Shown: positions 23,362 to 32,846 of the stretch, piece by piece
How the letters are laid out: each line of letters starts with the position of its first letter
Position numbering within the stretch: the stretch's first letter is position 1
Source: Henriciella sp.
GTDB lineage: Bacteria; Pseudomonadota; Alphaproteobacteria; Caulobacterales; Hyphomonadaceae
NCBI RefSeq assembly: GCF_029936995.1
Contig: NZ_JAPYRE010000001.1
Coordinates: forward strand, 780,776 to 844,775
DNA: 64,000 bases
Reading direction: 5' to 3'
Program-made: the position numbers and the translations under genes
The notes under the pieces: model-generated
The model's input: only the letters and a program-made list of their open reading frames with translations
What the model was told of the DNA's origin: nothing
Databases searched by the model: none

Positions 23362-25263
23362 ATGTTCAACAGACGACATTTCCTGGGGGCAGCCCTGGGT
23401 GGGGGGACGGTGCTCGGTGCCTCCGGCCTGCTGCCGGCCTGGGCACGCACAGCAACAGATGGAAATCTCGGCCTGCCAACCCTTACTGGCACGAATTTCG
23501 ACCTCGATATCGGCGAGTTCCCGGTCCGGATAGACGGGCGTACGGCCATGGCTGTCGGTGTTAATGGCACACTGCCTGCGCCCCTCATCCGTTTCCGTGA
23601 AGGCGATGAGATCACGCTCAATGTCAAAAACAGGCTGAAGAGTGAGACCAGCATTCACTGGCACGGCCTCCTTGTGCCCTTCTACATGGATGGCGTGCCC
23701 GGTGTCTCGTTCCCTGGCATTCCCGCGGGTGAAACCTTCCAGTACAAGTTCGCCGTGCCACAATCAGGCACTTACTGGTATCACTCGCATTCAGGGCTAC
23801 AGGAACAGCTAGGCCATTACGGGCCGATGATTATCGACCCGGCAGGGGCAGATCCGGTCAGCTATGACCGCGAGTATGTTCTTGTCCTGTCGGACTGGAG
23901 CTTCGAGCATCCTCACCGGATTTTCGACAAGCTTAAAAAGTCCGCCGAGACCTACAGTTTCAATAATCGCACGCTAGGCGACTTCGCTGAAGACGCCGCG
24001 CAGCAGGGCCTTGGTGACGCGCTTGGCGATCGTGCCATGTGGGGCAATATGCGAATGAGCCCGCGTGATATCGCAGACGTGACCGGCGCGACCTATACCT
24101 ATCTCATCAATGGTCATTCGACGGCTGATAACTGGAACGCCGTTTTCCGGCCCGGCGAACGCGTGCGCCTGCGCATCATCAATGCCTCGGCCATGTCGAT
24201 CTTCAATTTCCGGATTCCCGGCCTGCCCATGAGCGTTGTTGCCTCAGACGGGCTGAATGTTCGCCCGGTCGAGACAGACGAATTCCAGATCGGTGTGGCG
24301 GAGACCTATGACGTGGTCGTGCGGCCAGAGGCAGCACGTGCATTCGCGCTGGTTGCGGAATCGATCGACCGGTCGGGGCAGGCTGTCGCCACACTCGGGC
24401 CGCGTCCGGGCATGCGGGCTGAAGCCCCGGTGATGCGCGCTGTGCCAACACTCACCATGAAGGATATGGGCATGGCGCATGGCGAGCATGGCATGAGTGA
24501 TATGGATCGCTCTGACAGTACAATGTCCGGCATGGATCATTCCGGTCACGACATGTCCGGAATGGACCATTCAGGTCACAAGATGAACGGTATGGCTCAT
24601 GAGGGACATTCAATGAGCCGAAAACCGGACCCCATGTCCGGCGATGGTGCGATGATGGCCCACAATCACAAGACGGGTCCAGGGGTCGCCAATACTGCCA
24701 TGATGCCTGTCAGCCGGCTGGATGAACCGGGCACAGGGCTTGAGGACGTGGGTCACCGTGTCCTTACCTATGCCGACCTCCGCGCGCTGGAACCCAACAG
24801 GGATACCCGTCCGCCAGAGCGCGAACTCCAGATTCACCTGACTTCGAACATGCACCGCTACATGTGGTCGTTCAACGGTGTGAAGTTCTCCGAGGTAACG
24901 GAATCAATCCGCCTTAACGAGGGCGAGCGTGTGCGCTTCAACCTCGTCAACGACACGATGATGCCGCATCCGATCCACCTGCACGGCATGTTCTTCGAAG
25001 TGGAGAACGGGGGAGGCGAGCACCGCCCGCGCAAGCATACCGTGATCGTCAAACCGGGCGAGAAAGTCGCCTTCGATGTCTCGTCGGAACATGTCGGCGA
25101 CTGGGCCTTCCACTGCCACCTTCTCTATCACATGCACGCCGGGATGATGAATGTCGTGTCGGTGATACCCGGAGAGGCCGGCCCGCACGCGAAACCTCAC
25201 CACGAACCACCGGAAAATGACCATGACATGGGTCATAATCAAACGCATGAGGGCCACCATTGA
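23362..25263 (+). CDS. copA: CopA, periplasmic multicopper oxidase for copper resistance
   Basis: A 633-residue CopA/PcoA-type oxidase. It has a twin-arginine signal (NRRHFLGAALGGGTVLGASG) for export of the folded protein. Cupredoxin domains carry the copper ligands SIHWHG and YWYHSHSG in domain 1, and HPIHLHGMFF and HCHLLYHMHAGMM near the C-terminus. Between them, about residues 367-426, lies a Met/His-rich repeat with units like MDHSGHDMSG, typical of copper-loading segments in CopA. A second His-rich tail ends the protein. It oxidises Cu(I) in the periplasm. It overlaps the next gene's leader and forms an operon with copB. Confidence 0.96.
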   Translation: MFNRRHFLGAALGGGTVLGASGLLPAWARTATDGNLGLPTLTGTNFDLDIGEFPVRIDGRTAMAVGVNGTLPAPLIRFREGDEITLNVKNRLKSETSIHWHGLLVPFYMDGVPGVSFPGIPAGETFQYKFAVPQSGTYWYHSHSGLQEQLGHYGPMIIDPAGADPVSYDREYVLVLSDWSFEHPHRIFDKLKKSAETYSFNNRTLGDFAEDAAQQGLGDALGDRAMWGNMRMSPRDIADVTGATYTYLINGHSTADNWNAVFRPGERVRLRIINASAMSIFNFRIPGLPMSVVASDGLNVRPVETDEFQIGVAETYDVVVRPEAARAFALVAESIDRSGQAVATLGPRPGMRAEAPVMRAVPTLTMKDMGMAHGEHGMSDMDRSDSTMSGMDHSGHDMSGMDHSGHKMNGMAHEGHSMSRKPDPMSGDGAMMAHNHKTGPGVANTAMMPVSRLDEPGTGLEDVGHRVLTYADLRALEPNRDTRPPERELQIHLTSNMHRYMWSFNGVKFSEVTESIRLNEGERVRFNLVNDTMMPHPIHLHGMFFEVENGGGEHRPRKHTVIVKPGEKVAFDVSSEHVGDWAFHCHLLYHMHAGMMNVVSVIPGEAGPHAKPHHEPPENDHDMGHNQTHEGHH

Positions 25264-25271
25264 GACATTTC

Positions 25272-26063
25272 ATGACGTTGAAACTGGCCGCACTGACCAT
25301 GATCGGTCTTTCGGCCCAGCCTGTCGCGTTTGCCCAGAAGACAGAGGCAGACCCCTGGTCCCAGGCCGATGAGGTCTGGGGCGCGGAACAGATGAAGCCG
25401 GCCCGCCAGCAGGTGCTGCGACATCACGGCGACACAACGGCCACTTATTTTCAGGCCGAGCGCTTCGAGCTTCAGTCTTTCGACGATGAGGAAGTCCTGC
25501 TCCTCGATGGAAATGCCTGGACTGGTGGCGATATCAACAAACTCTGGTTCAAGACAGAACTCGAGTATTTACCGGAAGAAGGTGAATTCGAGGAAGCAGA
25601 GCTTCAGGCGCTCTGGTCTCGGGCGATTTCGCCGTACTGGGACTTCCAAGCAGGTGTGCGCCAGGATTTCGAGCCGGAAAGTCGAACTCATATAGTTGCG
25701 GGATTTCAGGGGCTTGCACCGTATCTCTTTGAAACAGATGCAGCCGCTTTTCTCTCTACTGAGGGTGATCTGACCGCGCGGGTCGAGGCCGAATACGAGC
25801 TTCTGCTAACCCAACGGTTGATCCTCCAGCCGCGGATCGAGGCCGGGTTCTCGGCGCAGGACATCCCGGAGCTGGAAACCGGCGCGGGCCTGACAGGAAT
25901 CGATGCGGGTTTGCGCCTGCGTTACGAGATCAGGCGTACCTTTGCGCCCTATATCGGCATCGAGTGGCAGGAAAGTTTCAGCGATACGGCTGAGATGATC
26001 GAGGCACGCGGTGGTGAAACCGGCAAGGCGGCCGTGATTTTCGGAGTCCGGGCCTGGTACTGA
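25272..26063 (+). CDS. copB: CopB, outer-membrane copper resistance protein
   Basis: A 263-residue CopB/PcoB family protein. It has a signal peptide (MTLKLAALTMIGLSAQPVAF then AQ), a short linker and a beta-barrel domain with WFKTELEYLPEEG, LWSRAISPYWDFQAGVRQDF, IVAGFQGLAPYLFE, LRLRYEIRRTFAPYIGIEW and a final aromatic (RAWY). The Met-rich N-terminal repeats of larger CopB proteins are absent, so the protein is shorter than the classic form. A TTG at 25260 overlapping the copA stop is an alternative start; the ATG at 25272 gives a better signal peptide. Terminator follows at 26071. Confidence 0.93.
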   Translation: MTLKLAALTMIGLSAQPVAFAQKTEADPWSQADEVWGAEQMKPARQQVLRHHGDTTATYFQAERFELQSFDDEEVLLLDGNAWTGGDINKLWFKTELEYLPEEGEFEEAELQALWSRAISPYWDFQAGVRQDFEPESRTHIVAGFQGLAPYLFETDAAAFLSTEGDLTARVEAEYELLLTQRLILQPRIEAGFSAQDIPELETGAGLTGIDAGLRLRYEIRRTFAPYIGIEWQESFSDTAEMIEARGGETGKAAVIFGVRAWY

Positions 26064-26070
26064 TGTGGAT

Positions 26071-26100
26071 GGCGCAGGTTATTTGGACCTGCGCCATTTT
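26071..26100 (+). terminator. Intrinsic terminator of copAB
   Basis: GGCGCAGGT (26071-26079) and ACCTGCGCC (26087-26095) form a perfect 9-bp stem with a 7-base loop, followed by ATTTT. Confidence 0.85.
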
Positions 26101-26224
26101 CGGACCGCTCTCATACCGCTGGTGTACCGTCACGAGACCATGATTCTGGCCTTCACAAATGCGGCTCGGGGGCTCATGTTGTTTCCTGTATCCAGATAAA
26201 ATTCTTCAAGGAGAGGCGCCCCGC

Positions 26225-28174
26225 ATGAGCGATCACCCCACATCCCATCCCGTACCAGAAGGCTTCGCGAAGCAAGCAAACCTGACACCGGAAAAATACC
26301 GGGAGATGTATGATCGTTCGATCAATGATCCTGAAGGCTTCTGGCGCGAACATGGACAGCGCATCGAATGGATGGAGCCTTTCACGCAGGTCAGGGACGT
26401 CTCCTGGGACAAGGATGACCTGCATGTCCGCTGGTTTGCCGACGGTACGCTCAATGTCACGGAAAGCTGTCTCGACCGGCATCTCGAGACCCGTGGAGAC
26501 AAACCGGCGATCATCTGGGAAGGCGACGAGCCCGAAGACAGTCACACGCTGACCTACCGCCAGCTCTATCATGCGGTCTGCCGGTTCTCGAATGTCCTCA
26601 AGGAGATGGGCGTCAAGAAAGGCGACCGCGTCACGCTGTACATGCCGATGATCCCGGAAGCGGCGATGGCGATGCTGGCCTGTGCGCGTATCGGCGCGGT
26701 CCATTCTGTCGTCTTTGGCGGCTTCTCGCCTGAAGCGCTCGCAGGACGGATCACGGATTGTGAATCGCGCTTTGTCATCACGGCTGACGAAGGCGTACGC
26801 GGCGGCAAGACCATCCCGCTGAAGGCCAATACCGACAGGGCCTGCGAGCTTGCTGACAATATGGTCGACAAGGTTCTTGTTGTTCGCCGCACTGGCAATG
26901 AAGTGAACATGAAAGAGGGGCGGGACCTCTGGTTGCACGAAATTGGCGCCGACGTTGCCGAGACCTGTGACCCGGAACCGATGAATGCTGAAGACCCGCT
27001 ATTCATCCTCTACACGTCCGGCTCGACCGGGAAGCCGAAAGGCGTCCTGCACACATGTGGGGGCTATCTCGTCTGGGCGGCAATGACCCATGAATATGTG
27101 TTCGACCTGAAAGAGGATGACGTCTTCTGGTGTTCGGCCGATGTCGGCTGGGTCACGGGTCACACTTATATCGTCTATGGCCCGCTCGCGAACGGCACTT
27201 CGACCCTGATGTTCGAAGGGGTACCTACCTATCCGGATGCCTCACGCTTCTGGGAGGTTTGCGACAAGCATGAGGTAACGACCTTCTATACCGCGCCGAC
27301 CGCAATTCGCGCGCTGATGCGTGAAGGCGATGCGCCAGTGAAGAAGGCGAGCCGCAAAAGCCTGCGCCTGCTCGGCACTGTGGGTGAGCCAATCAATCCG
27401 GAAGCCTGGGAATGGTATTTCAAGGTCGTTGGCGACGAGCGTTGCCCGATCGTCGACACATGGTGGCAGACAGAAACCGGGGGTACGATGATTGTCCCGC
27501 TTCCGGGCGCAACCGAAATGAAACCCGGAGCCGGCTCACATCCATTCTTCGGGATCAAGCCGGAGCTGGTCGATGCGGATGGCAACCAGCTGAGCGGGGC
27601 CACGGACGGCAACCTGATCATTACCGAAAGCTGGCCCGGCCAGATGCGCACCGTCTATGGCGATCATCAGAGATTCGTGGATACCTACTTTTCTGCTTAT
27701 CCGGGCAATTATTTTACGGGCGATGGCTGTCGCCGTGATGAAGACGGTTTCTACTGGATCACTGGCCGTGTGGACGATGTGATCAATGTTTCAGGTCACA
27801 GAATGGGAACGGCAGAGGTCGAGAGTGCGCTCGTCGCCCACGATGCGGTCGCTGAAGCTGCGGTTGTCGGCTATCCGCATGATATCAAGGGGCAGGGGAT
27901 CTATGCCTATGTCATCACCTTCCCGGATGTGGAGGCAGACGAGGCTCTCAAGAAGGAGCTGATTGCGCATGTCCGTTCCGAGATTGGCCCGATTGCCAGC
28001 CCGGACCTTATCCATTTCACACCCGGCCTTCCGAAAACACGCTCCGGCAAGATCATGCGGCGTATCCTGCGCAAGATCGCCGAAAACAGTTTCGACAGCC
28101 TCGGTGATACCTCGACGCTGGCAGAGCCTGAGGTCGTCGACAAACTGATCGAGGGGCGGCAGAACAAGGACTGA
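26225..28174 (+). CDS. acs: Acetyl-CoA synthetase
   Basis: A 649-residue AMP-forming acetate-CoA ligase, normal length. Motifs are the adenylation P-loop [20 protein letters not shown], the [14 protein letters not shown] segment, TWWQTETGG, the hinge region [40 protein letters not shown] and the C-terminal [18 protein letters not shown] containing the acetylation-regulated Lys. It allows growth on or salvage of acetate. The start at 26225 has AAGGAG 11 bases upstream; the frame extends to 26159 but without a site. A terminator hairpin follows at 28187. Confidence 0.97.
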   Translation: MSDHPTSHPVPEGFAKQANLTPEKYREMYDRSINDPEGFWREHGQRIEWMEPFTQVRDVSWDKDDLHVRWFADGTLNVTESCLDRHLETRGDKPAIIWEGDEPEDSHTLTYRQLYHAVCRFSNVLKEMGVKKGDRVTLYMPMIPEAAMAMLACARIGAVHSVVFGGFSPEALAGRITDCESRFVITADEGVRGGKTIPLKANTDRACELADNMVDKVLVVRRTGNEVNMKEGRDLWLHEIGADVAETCDPEPMNAEDPLFILYTSGSTGKPKGVLHTCGGYLVWAAMTHEYVFDLKEDDVFWCSADVGWVTGHTYIVYGPLANGTSTLMFEGVPTYPDASRFWEVCDKHEVTTFYTAPTAIRALMREGDAPVKKASRKSLRLLGTVGEPINPEAWEWYFKVVGDERCPIVDTWWQTETGGTMIVPLPGATEMKPGAGSHPFFGIKPELVDADGNQLSGATDGNLIITESWPGQMRTVYGDHQRFVDTYFSAYPGNYFTGDGCRRDEDGFYWITGRVDDVINVSGHRMGTAEVESALVAHDAVAEAAVVGYPHDIKGQGIYAYVITFPDVEADEALKKELIAHVRSEIGPIASPDLIHFTPGLPKTRSGKIMRRILRKIAENSFDSLGDTSTLAEPEVVDKLIEGRQNKD

Positions 28175-28186
28175 GCTCAAAAGAAA

Positions 28187-28213
28187 GAGCGCAGACCTTT
28201 CGGGTCTGCGCTC
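28187..28213. terminator. Terminator hairpin between acs and the small gene at 28256
   Basis: GAGCGCAGACC and GGTCTGCGCTC form a perfect 11-bp stem with a 5-base loop. The flanks are A-rich on the left but not strongly T-rich on the right, so it may work best for the minus-strand transcript. Confidence 0.7.
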
Positions 28214-28255
28214 TCTCTGATGTGCTAGCCTTTCCGAAGAAAAACGAGCGGAAAA

Positions 28256-28399
28256 CTAACCGATCATGGCAACAGATGCTGTTGCCGGTTTAGCCGGTTC
28301 TGCCTGCTGTTGGTTTTCAGGCGCGTCTGTTGAAACACCGAGCCAACTGACGAGGACTGCTACGAAAAAGTCCCGCAGGGCGACAAGTATGGCGATCAT
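28256..28399 (-). CDS. Small membrane protein of unknown function (47 residues)
   Basis: A 47-residue protein. An N-terminal hydrophobic helix (MIAILVALRDFFVAVLVSWL) is followed by a hydrophilic Gln/Pro/Ala-rich tail (STDAPENQQQAEPAKPATAS). Support for being real: GGGGA seven bases before the ATG, a plausible sigma-70 promoter upstream (TTGATT, 17 bases, TATATA on the minus strand around 28425-28460), and the terminator hairpin at 28187-28213 after the stop. No family is recognised. It is likely anchored in the inner membrane with its tail in the cytoplasm or periplasm. Confidence 0.6.
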   Translation of the reverse strand: MIAILVALRDFFVAVLVSWLGVSTDAPENQQQAEPAKPATASVAMIG

Positions 28400-28560
28400 C
28401 GTAAGTCCCCTATTGAAAGTCGATAAACTATATACGCCATCATAGCAAAAAAATCAATTCACAGTTTTGCCAGATAGCCGCTCCTGCCTTAACGGTCAGG
28501 CAAGGCAATTCATGACGTGTAAGGTCACTGATTCATGCAGTGCTCCGGAAGGTATCCGCA

Positions 28561-28947
28561 ATGGCCGAACAGGCAGATCTCGATCTTGACCACCTCCTCT
28601 CCATGACCGGCGGTGACGCTGATCTGGCCGAGGAGGTGATCGGTATTTTCCGTCATCAGGTGGAGATATGGGCGAGGTTGCTCGACCCTCGCGCGCCAGC
28701 AGACCAGTGGGCAGATGCAGCCCACACACTCAAAGGGGCTGCGCTGAGTATCGGTGCCCATGAACTGGCAGAGCGTTGCAGGGTTGCCGAAGAGGCCGGG
28801 CGGGACCTGCCGCCAAGCGCTGCAGGCGCAGCCCTTATTCTCAACGAGGTGAAGGACGAGATTTCGGCGACGCTAGAGGCCTGTAGCCGAGCCAGTCATC
28901 AGCTGTCCCGGCCAGGACGGCGCGCATCGAACGCCCCGAATTCGTAG
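28561..28947 (+). CDS. HPt (histidine phosphotransfer) domain protein
   Basis: A 128-residue single-domain phosphotransfer protein. The four-helix Hpt core has the phospho-accepting His in AAHTLKGAALSIGAHELAER (His-57 by count). The N-terminal helix is LDLDHLLSMTGGDADLAEEV. It relays phosphate between hybrid kinases and response regulators. GGAAGG eight bases before ATG 28561 fixes the start. No kinase or regulator gene is adjacent, so it is an orphan. Its last 49 bases overlap the 3' end of the chorismate mutase gene on the other strand. Confidence 0.88.
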   Translation: MAEQADLDLDHLLSMTGGDADLAEEVIGIFRHQVEIWARLLDPRAPADQWADAAHTLKGAALSIGAHELAERCRVAEEAGRDLPPSAAGAALILNEVKDEISATLEACSRASHQLSRPGRRASNAPNS

Positions 28948-29240
28948 GATATGCAGCGGTCGATCAAGGTCCGCCAGACCGGCTCTGCAATGGCGGGAGA
29001 AAGCCCCTGACGGCGCGCCTCCACAAGGACCTTGGTCACAACGTCTTCAATACGGTCACGATCATGGACGCTTTCGCGCGTCCCTTTTATCCGGGCCGCG
29101 GCATCCATGAAGGACTGGCGTTCGACAAGGAGTTTCACGAGGGCGCGGTCCAGCCGGTCGATCTCATGGCGCACATCCGCCATGGACTGAGCGGTTTCTG
29201 CCGTATGGCGGCGCGTTTCTGGATCAGCCGTGTCGGTCAT
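28899..29240 (-). CDS. Chorismate mutase (AroQ class)
   Basis: A 113-residue monofunctional chorismate mutase making prephenate for Phe/Tyr synthesis. The helical AroQ pattern is clear: MADVRHEIDRLDRALVKLLV (Arg and Asp of helix 1), ERQSFMDAAARIKG (catalytic Lys), VHDRDRIEDVV and a third helix IAEPVWRTLIDRCISYE. About 20 extra N-terminal residues (Thr/Ala/Glu-rich) precede the domain. It converges with the HPt gene, sharing 49 bases at the 3' ends, an unusually long antisense overlap. It is a cytoplasmic enzyme with no signal peptide. Confidence 0.92.
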   Translation of the reverse strand: MTDTADPETRRHTAETAQSMADVRHEIDRLDRALVKLLVERQSFMDAAARIKGTRESVHDRDRIEDVVTKVLVEARRQGLSPAIAEPVWRTLIDRCISYEFGAFDARRPGRDS

Positions 29241-29359
29241 GTCGTCTCCGGTGAGGAATCCTTGCCGCTTTATATGGGGCCTTTCAGACAGGCAAGCTCG
29301 TGAAAGCTCGGCACAGCCCGGGAATTGCAGTTGGCTATCCCGTCTGTGCCGCTGGCAGC

Positions 29360-31141
29360 TTATTTTTCGATCATGAACGGGCTGCGGGCCTGTGCTGGCG
29401 ATTCCTGAAGCATGGTTCCACGCTCGATCAAGGTCTGAACACGGCGGTCTTCAAGGATTTCCGCTGCACGCGCCAGCGTGCTGAGGTCCTTTGCAGAAGC
29501 TTCGGCCATCGGGCCAAATCCCGGGAAGCCGCCCTGTGGTTTTGGATAGAACATCAGGCGTGTATCTTCGTCCGATTCGATTCCGGCGAGATCACGTGCC
29601 TTGGCGATGGCATCCATCAGGCCACCGATCTCGTCGACCAGGCCGACTTCCAGTGCATCCTCGCCAGACCAGACGCGGCCACGAGCGACTTCCTGCACCT
29701 GTTCGACACTCATACCGCGGCCTTCTGCGACCAGCCCGATAAAGCGGTCATAACCGCGCTTGAGCCACTCGGTCAGCATCTCGCGCTGTGTGTCGGTAAA
29801 GGAATCAATCGTCGTCATGGCACCGGCGAACGGTCCACCAACCGATATTTCTTCTGTATTTATACCGATCTGGCGCAGCCCATCAGCAATGGCGAGCTTG
29901 CCGCCGAAGATGCCGATAGAGCCGGTGATGGTGGAACGGCTGGCCATGATCCAGTCTGCTCCGGCAGAAACGTAGTAACCGCCCGATGCCGCCACTGAGC
30001 CCATCGAAACAATAACGGGCTTGTCCATCTCCTGGACCATTTCGACGGCCCGCCAGACCTGATCTGATGCGACGGGCGAGCCGCCGGGACTGTCGACGCG
30101 GAAGACGATGGCCTTCACCCGATCATTCCGTCCTGCTTCGAGAAGCGCCTGTGCAATCGGATCGGAGGCGAATTCTGCTGCGCTGGAGAAAAGGTCCCCG
30201 CTGGGACCACCTGTCACGATCGGGCCCTCACCGCCAACGACGGCGATGGCCGATGCGCCCAGAGGTGCAGAAGGCGCATTATAAGTGAGGACATCAACAA
30301 GCTCTGTGCCGTCACCGCCGCGTTCCTTCAGGGCCTCCATCGTCTCTTCCGGCCAGCCGGTTGAGTCGGCCAGACCTGTCTCGATCAGACGATCCGGGCT
30401 CAGGGGGCCAGAGGAAAGCGCGGATTCGACGGCACTTTTATCCATGGACCGGTCAGAGGCGATATCGCTGAGTGAAGTCTGCCAGACCGAATCTGCCAGT
30501 TCGGTCATCGCCCTGCGATGTGGCTCTGTATAGTCGGTTTCCTTGTAGACGTTCGGAGCGTTCTTGTACTCGTAGAACTGCTCGATCTCGGCCGAGACGT
30601 TGAGCCGGTCCAGCAGGCCCTTGAAGAACATTGTTTCGAATACGACCCCACCCGGCAGATATTCCCCGCCCGGCTGCACGACGATTTCATCGGCAGCCGC
30701 GATGGCGCGCATGGCTGACGGCCCGCCGCCATAGGTGCCCTGCGAATGGACGACGACAAACTTACCGGCATCGCGCAGTCCGTGGATCGCGTCCCGCAAT
30801 TCTTCGGCACGTGCGGAGCCGACAGAAAACTCGCTGGCGCGGATCAGCAGGCCTTTGACGCGGTCATCCGTTCGGGCTGCGTCGAGCCTGGTCAGGACAT
30901 TCACAAAGCCTTTTTCGCCGAACAGTGCCGCAAGACCGCTTGTGGCGGGCTGGTCGCTGAGTTCCTGCCGCAGGTCGAGGGTCAGCACCATGGAATCAGG
31001 GTTCTCACCGCCGCCTGCAAGGGAAGAGGTGGCTGAGCTCAGCATGCCGCCGATGACCATGGAGGCGATCACGAAGAGCAGGATCGCTCCCAGTATTGTG
31101 CCAAGGACCGCACCGCCGAGGGCTGTAAAAAATGTCTTCAA
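29360..31141 (-). CDS. sppA: Signal peptide peptidase SppA, 67K type
   Basis: A 593-residue double-domain SppA. One N-terminal membrane anchor (about 5-35) holds it to the inner membrane. The tandem S49 peptidase domains carry the split dyad: Lys-193 in YEYKNAPN of the first half and Ser-386 in SMGSVAASGGYYVSAGADWI of the second. RVDSPGGSPVASDQVWRAV is the conserved S49 strand. It degrades cleaved signal peptides within the membrane. It is monocistronic, between the chorismate mutase gene (119-base gap) and tRNA-Pro. Confidence 0.95.
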   Translation of the reverse strand: MKTFFTALGGAVLGTILGAILLFVIASMVIGGMLSSATSSLAGGGENPDSMVLTLDLRQELSDQPATSGLAALFGEKGFVNVLTRLDAARTDDRVKGLLIRASEFSVGSARAEELRDAIHGLRDAGKFVVVHSQGTYGGGPSAMRAIAAADEIVVQPGGEYLPGGVVFETMFFKGLLDRLNVSAEIEQFYEYKNAPNVYKETDYTEPHRRAMTELADSVWQTSLSDIASDRSMDKSAVESALSSGPLSPDRLIETGLADSTGWPEETMEALKERGGDGTELVDVLTYNAPSAPLGASAIAVVGGEGPIVTGGPSGDLFSSAAEFASDPIAQALLEAGRNDRVKAIVFRVDSPGGSPVASDQVWRAVEMVQEMDKPVIVSMGSVAASGGYYVSAGADWIMASRSTITGSIGIFGGKLAIADGLRQIGINTEEISVGGPFAGAMTTIDSFTDTQREMLTEWLKRGYDRFIGLVAEGRGMSVEQVQEVARGRVWSGEDALEVGLVDEIGGLMDAIAKARDLAGIESDEDTRLMFYPKPQGGFPGFGPMAEASAKDLSTLARAAEILEDRRVQTLIERGTMLQESPAQARSPFMIEK

Positions 31142-31263
31142 GGCTGACAGGCCTCCAAACCTACGAATTTATCAAATAACGATATGAGCTATATCGAAGG
31201 AAAGTAAAGACCGGATGTGTGTATCCGGTATAATCCGTGGCTATTGGAAGCTTGAATGGGGAA

Positions 31264-31340
31264 TGGTCGGAACAGGAGGATTCGAACCTCCGACCCCCGC
31301 CTCCCGAAGACGGTGCTCTACCAGGCTGAGCTATGTTCCG
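31264..31340 (-). tRNA. tRNA-Pro (CGG)
   Basis: A 77-base tRNA on the minus strand: acceptor CGGAACA/TGTTCCG, D-arm GCTCAGCCTGGTAGAGC, anticodon loop TTCGGGA with anticodon CGG, T-arm GGAGGTTCGAATCCTCC, discriminator A and encoded CCA (31266-31264). Confidence 0.97.
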
Positions 31341-31486
31341 GACCGGAGCGGGCGCCTATATCCCAGCCGCCTTTTCGTGGCAAGTATCACGGTCCCGGAT
31401 TATGCAGAAAAGGGACAGCTGTCATTGCCACAGTTTGGGAGTTGAAACCGTGAAATGGATTGGCTATGTCCAGCCTTCTTCAGTGT

Positions 31487-31561
31487 TGGGGTATCGCCAA
31501 GTGGTAAGGCATCGGTTTTTGGTATCGACATTCCCAGGTTCGAATCCTGGTACCCCAGCCA
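31487..31561 (+). tRNA. tRNA-Gln (TTG)
   Basis: A 75-base tRNA: acceptor TGGGGTA/TACCCCA, D-arm GCCAAGTGGTAAGGC, anticodon loop TTTTGGT with anticodon TTG, T-arm CCAGGTTCGAATCCTGG, discriminator G and encoded CCA. Its strand is opposite to the nearby tRNA-Pro. Confidence 0.97.
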
Positions 31562-32036
31562 CTCTTTCTTCCTAAGTCATAATTTTTACCACGCTCCGGG
31601 CGTGGTCCGCTCAGGCCCGTTCTGCACTGGTGTCAGCACGCCTGTATGCGCTTTGCTTATAATATCACCAAAATACCATAGTCTTTCTTTCTACTGTGAT
31701 GTGTGATTGTGCTTGCGCTTCAAAGCGGTAAGTTTTTTATACGTTAACAGGAGGCCATTGATCCGCGAGGTTGCTATTGCTAGCGTCTCACGCGATGGTC
31801 GCCCTCGGCGGCCACAGGCTCTGCCGGGAATGAGAACAAAGAGAGTGTCATAAAGCACTCCGGATATTTGGGGAGGTTTGGGTGTTACTCTCATCCACCT
31901 CCAGACTATGGCCCTGTGTGTGAATGGCCATGAATGTTTTTAAGAGCAGCGGCTCGCCGATTCAGGGCGCGCAGCCGCATTGGAGTTTCACCGTGCCGGT
32001 TAGGCACGACCATTCGGAGAGTAAGAGGCAAACCTC
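31562..32036. other. Gene-free leader region of the TonB-energising operon
   Basis: About 475 bases with no supportable gene. A TATAAT at 31658-31663 could be a -10 box, though its -35 is poor. Near the first gene there is a hairpin CGTGCC/GGCACG (31992-31997 with 32003-32008), and the Shine-Dalgarno GAGG (32025-32028) can pair with CCTC (32033-32036) just before the ATG. This suggests a structured 5' leader. Confidence 0.45.
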
Positions 32037-32819
32037 ATGAAGAAAGTACTGACACCGGCGCGGGGTGCCATGATGGCGGCGCTTGTTGCCGGCCTGGCAA
32101 TTCCGGCAGTGGCGCAAACCCAATTGCGCCAAGCGCTGGAAACCGGAGAAGAAGCAACCCGCCAAGCCGAGCAGGTACAGGAGCAGATCAACCAGCTCGA
32201 TGACCAGCGCTCCGATGCCGAAAGCGAGTTCCGTACGCTGCTCCAGCGCACGCAGGCCGCGCAGCTCTATGCGCGCCAGCAGGAGAAGGTCGTTGAAAGC
32301 CAGCGCCGTGAGCTTGAATCGCTGCAAAGCCAGCTTGAGCGCGTTGACGAGATCACGGCACAGACCACGCCGATGCTGATCGACATGGTTTCCGATCTGG
32401 AAGCCTTCGTTCAGGCTGACCTGCCATTCCGCAAGCAGGAGCGCCTTGAGCGCATCGAGAGTCTGCGTGCCGCGATGGAAAACCCGCAGGTTCCGATTGT
32501 CGAGCAGTACCGTCTGATCATCGAAGCTTACAAGAGCGAGATGGAATACGGTCGCACGATGGACACCTGGCCGGAACAGATCGACATCGATGGCAAGCCC
32601 GTCATGGTCGACATGTTCCTCTACGGCCGCGTGGCACTTGTCTATATGTCGCCGGACCGCAAGTATGCTGCGCGTTATAACCGCGACCAGCAGGCCTGGG
32701 TCCCGGTCGAGAACCGCTTCAAGGAAAACATCGCTAAGGCCATCAAGGTCGCCAAGGGCACCACGACGCCGAGCGTGCTTTATGCACCGGCAACGCGTCT
32801 CGACGTGACCGCACCCTAA
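32037..32819 (+). CDS. DUF3450 family periplasmic protein of the TonB system
   Basis: A 260-residue exported protein. It has a signal peptide (MKKVLTPARGAMMAALVAGL then AIPAVAQ), a long coiled coil (about 25-110, Gln/Glu-rich, EATRQAEQVQEQINQLDDQR), and a C-terminal globular domain (YGRTMDTWPEQIDIDGKPVM, LVYMSPDRKYAARYN). This is the DUF3450 pattern, found as first gene of extended TonB clusters. The next five genes (long ExbB, ExbB, ExbD, ExbD, TonB) follow on the same strand with small gaps. It probably acts in the periplasm with the long ExbB-like protein. The molecular role is unknown. Confidence 0.9.
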   Translation: MKKVLTPARGAMMAALVAGLAIPAVAQTQLRQALETGEEATRQAEQVQEQINQLDDQRSDAESEFRTLLQRTQAAQLYARQQEKVVESQRRELESLQSQLERVDEITAQTTPMLIDMVSDLEAFVQADLPFRKQERLERIESLRAAMENPQVPIVEQYRLIIEAYKSEMEYGRTMDTWPEQIDIDGKPVMVDMFLYGRVALVYMSPDRKYAARYNRDQQAWVPVENRFKENIAKAIKVAKGTTTPSVLYAPATRLDVTAP

Positions 32820-32846
32820 GCGCCAAAGTTCCAGAGGATTATCGAT

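Noticed and set aside
24480..24640. Short tandem repeats that might suggest a CRISPR or minisatellite
   Set aside because: They are in-frame Met/His repeats encoding the copper-binding segment of CopA, with no spacers of constant length.
31691..31894. 67-codon minus-strand frame in the TonB leader
   Set aside because: No RBS or recognisable protein features; region better explained as untranslated leader.
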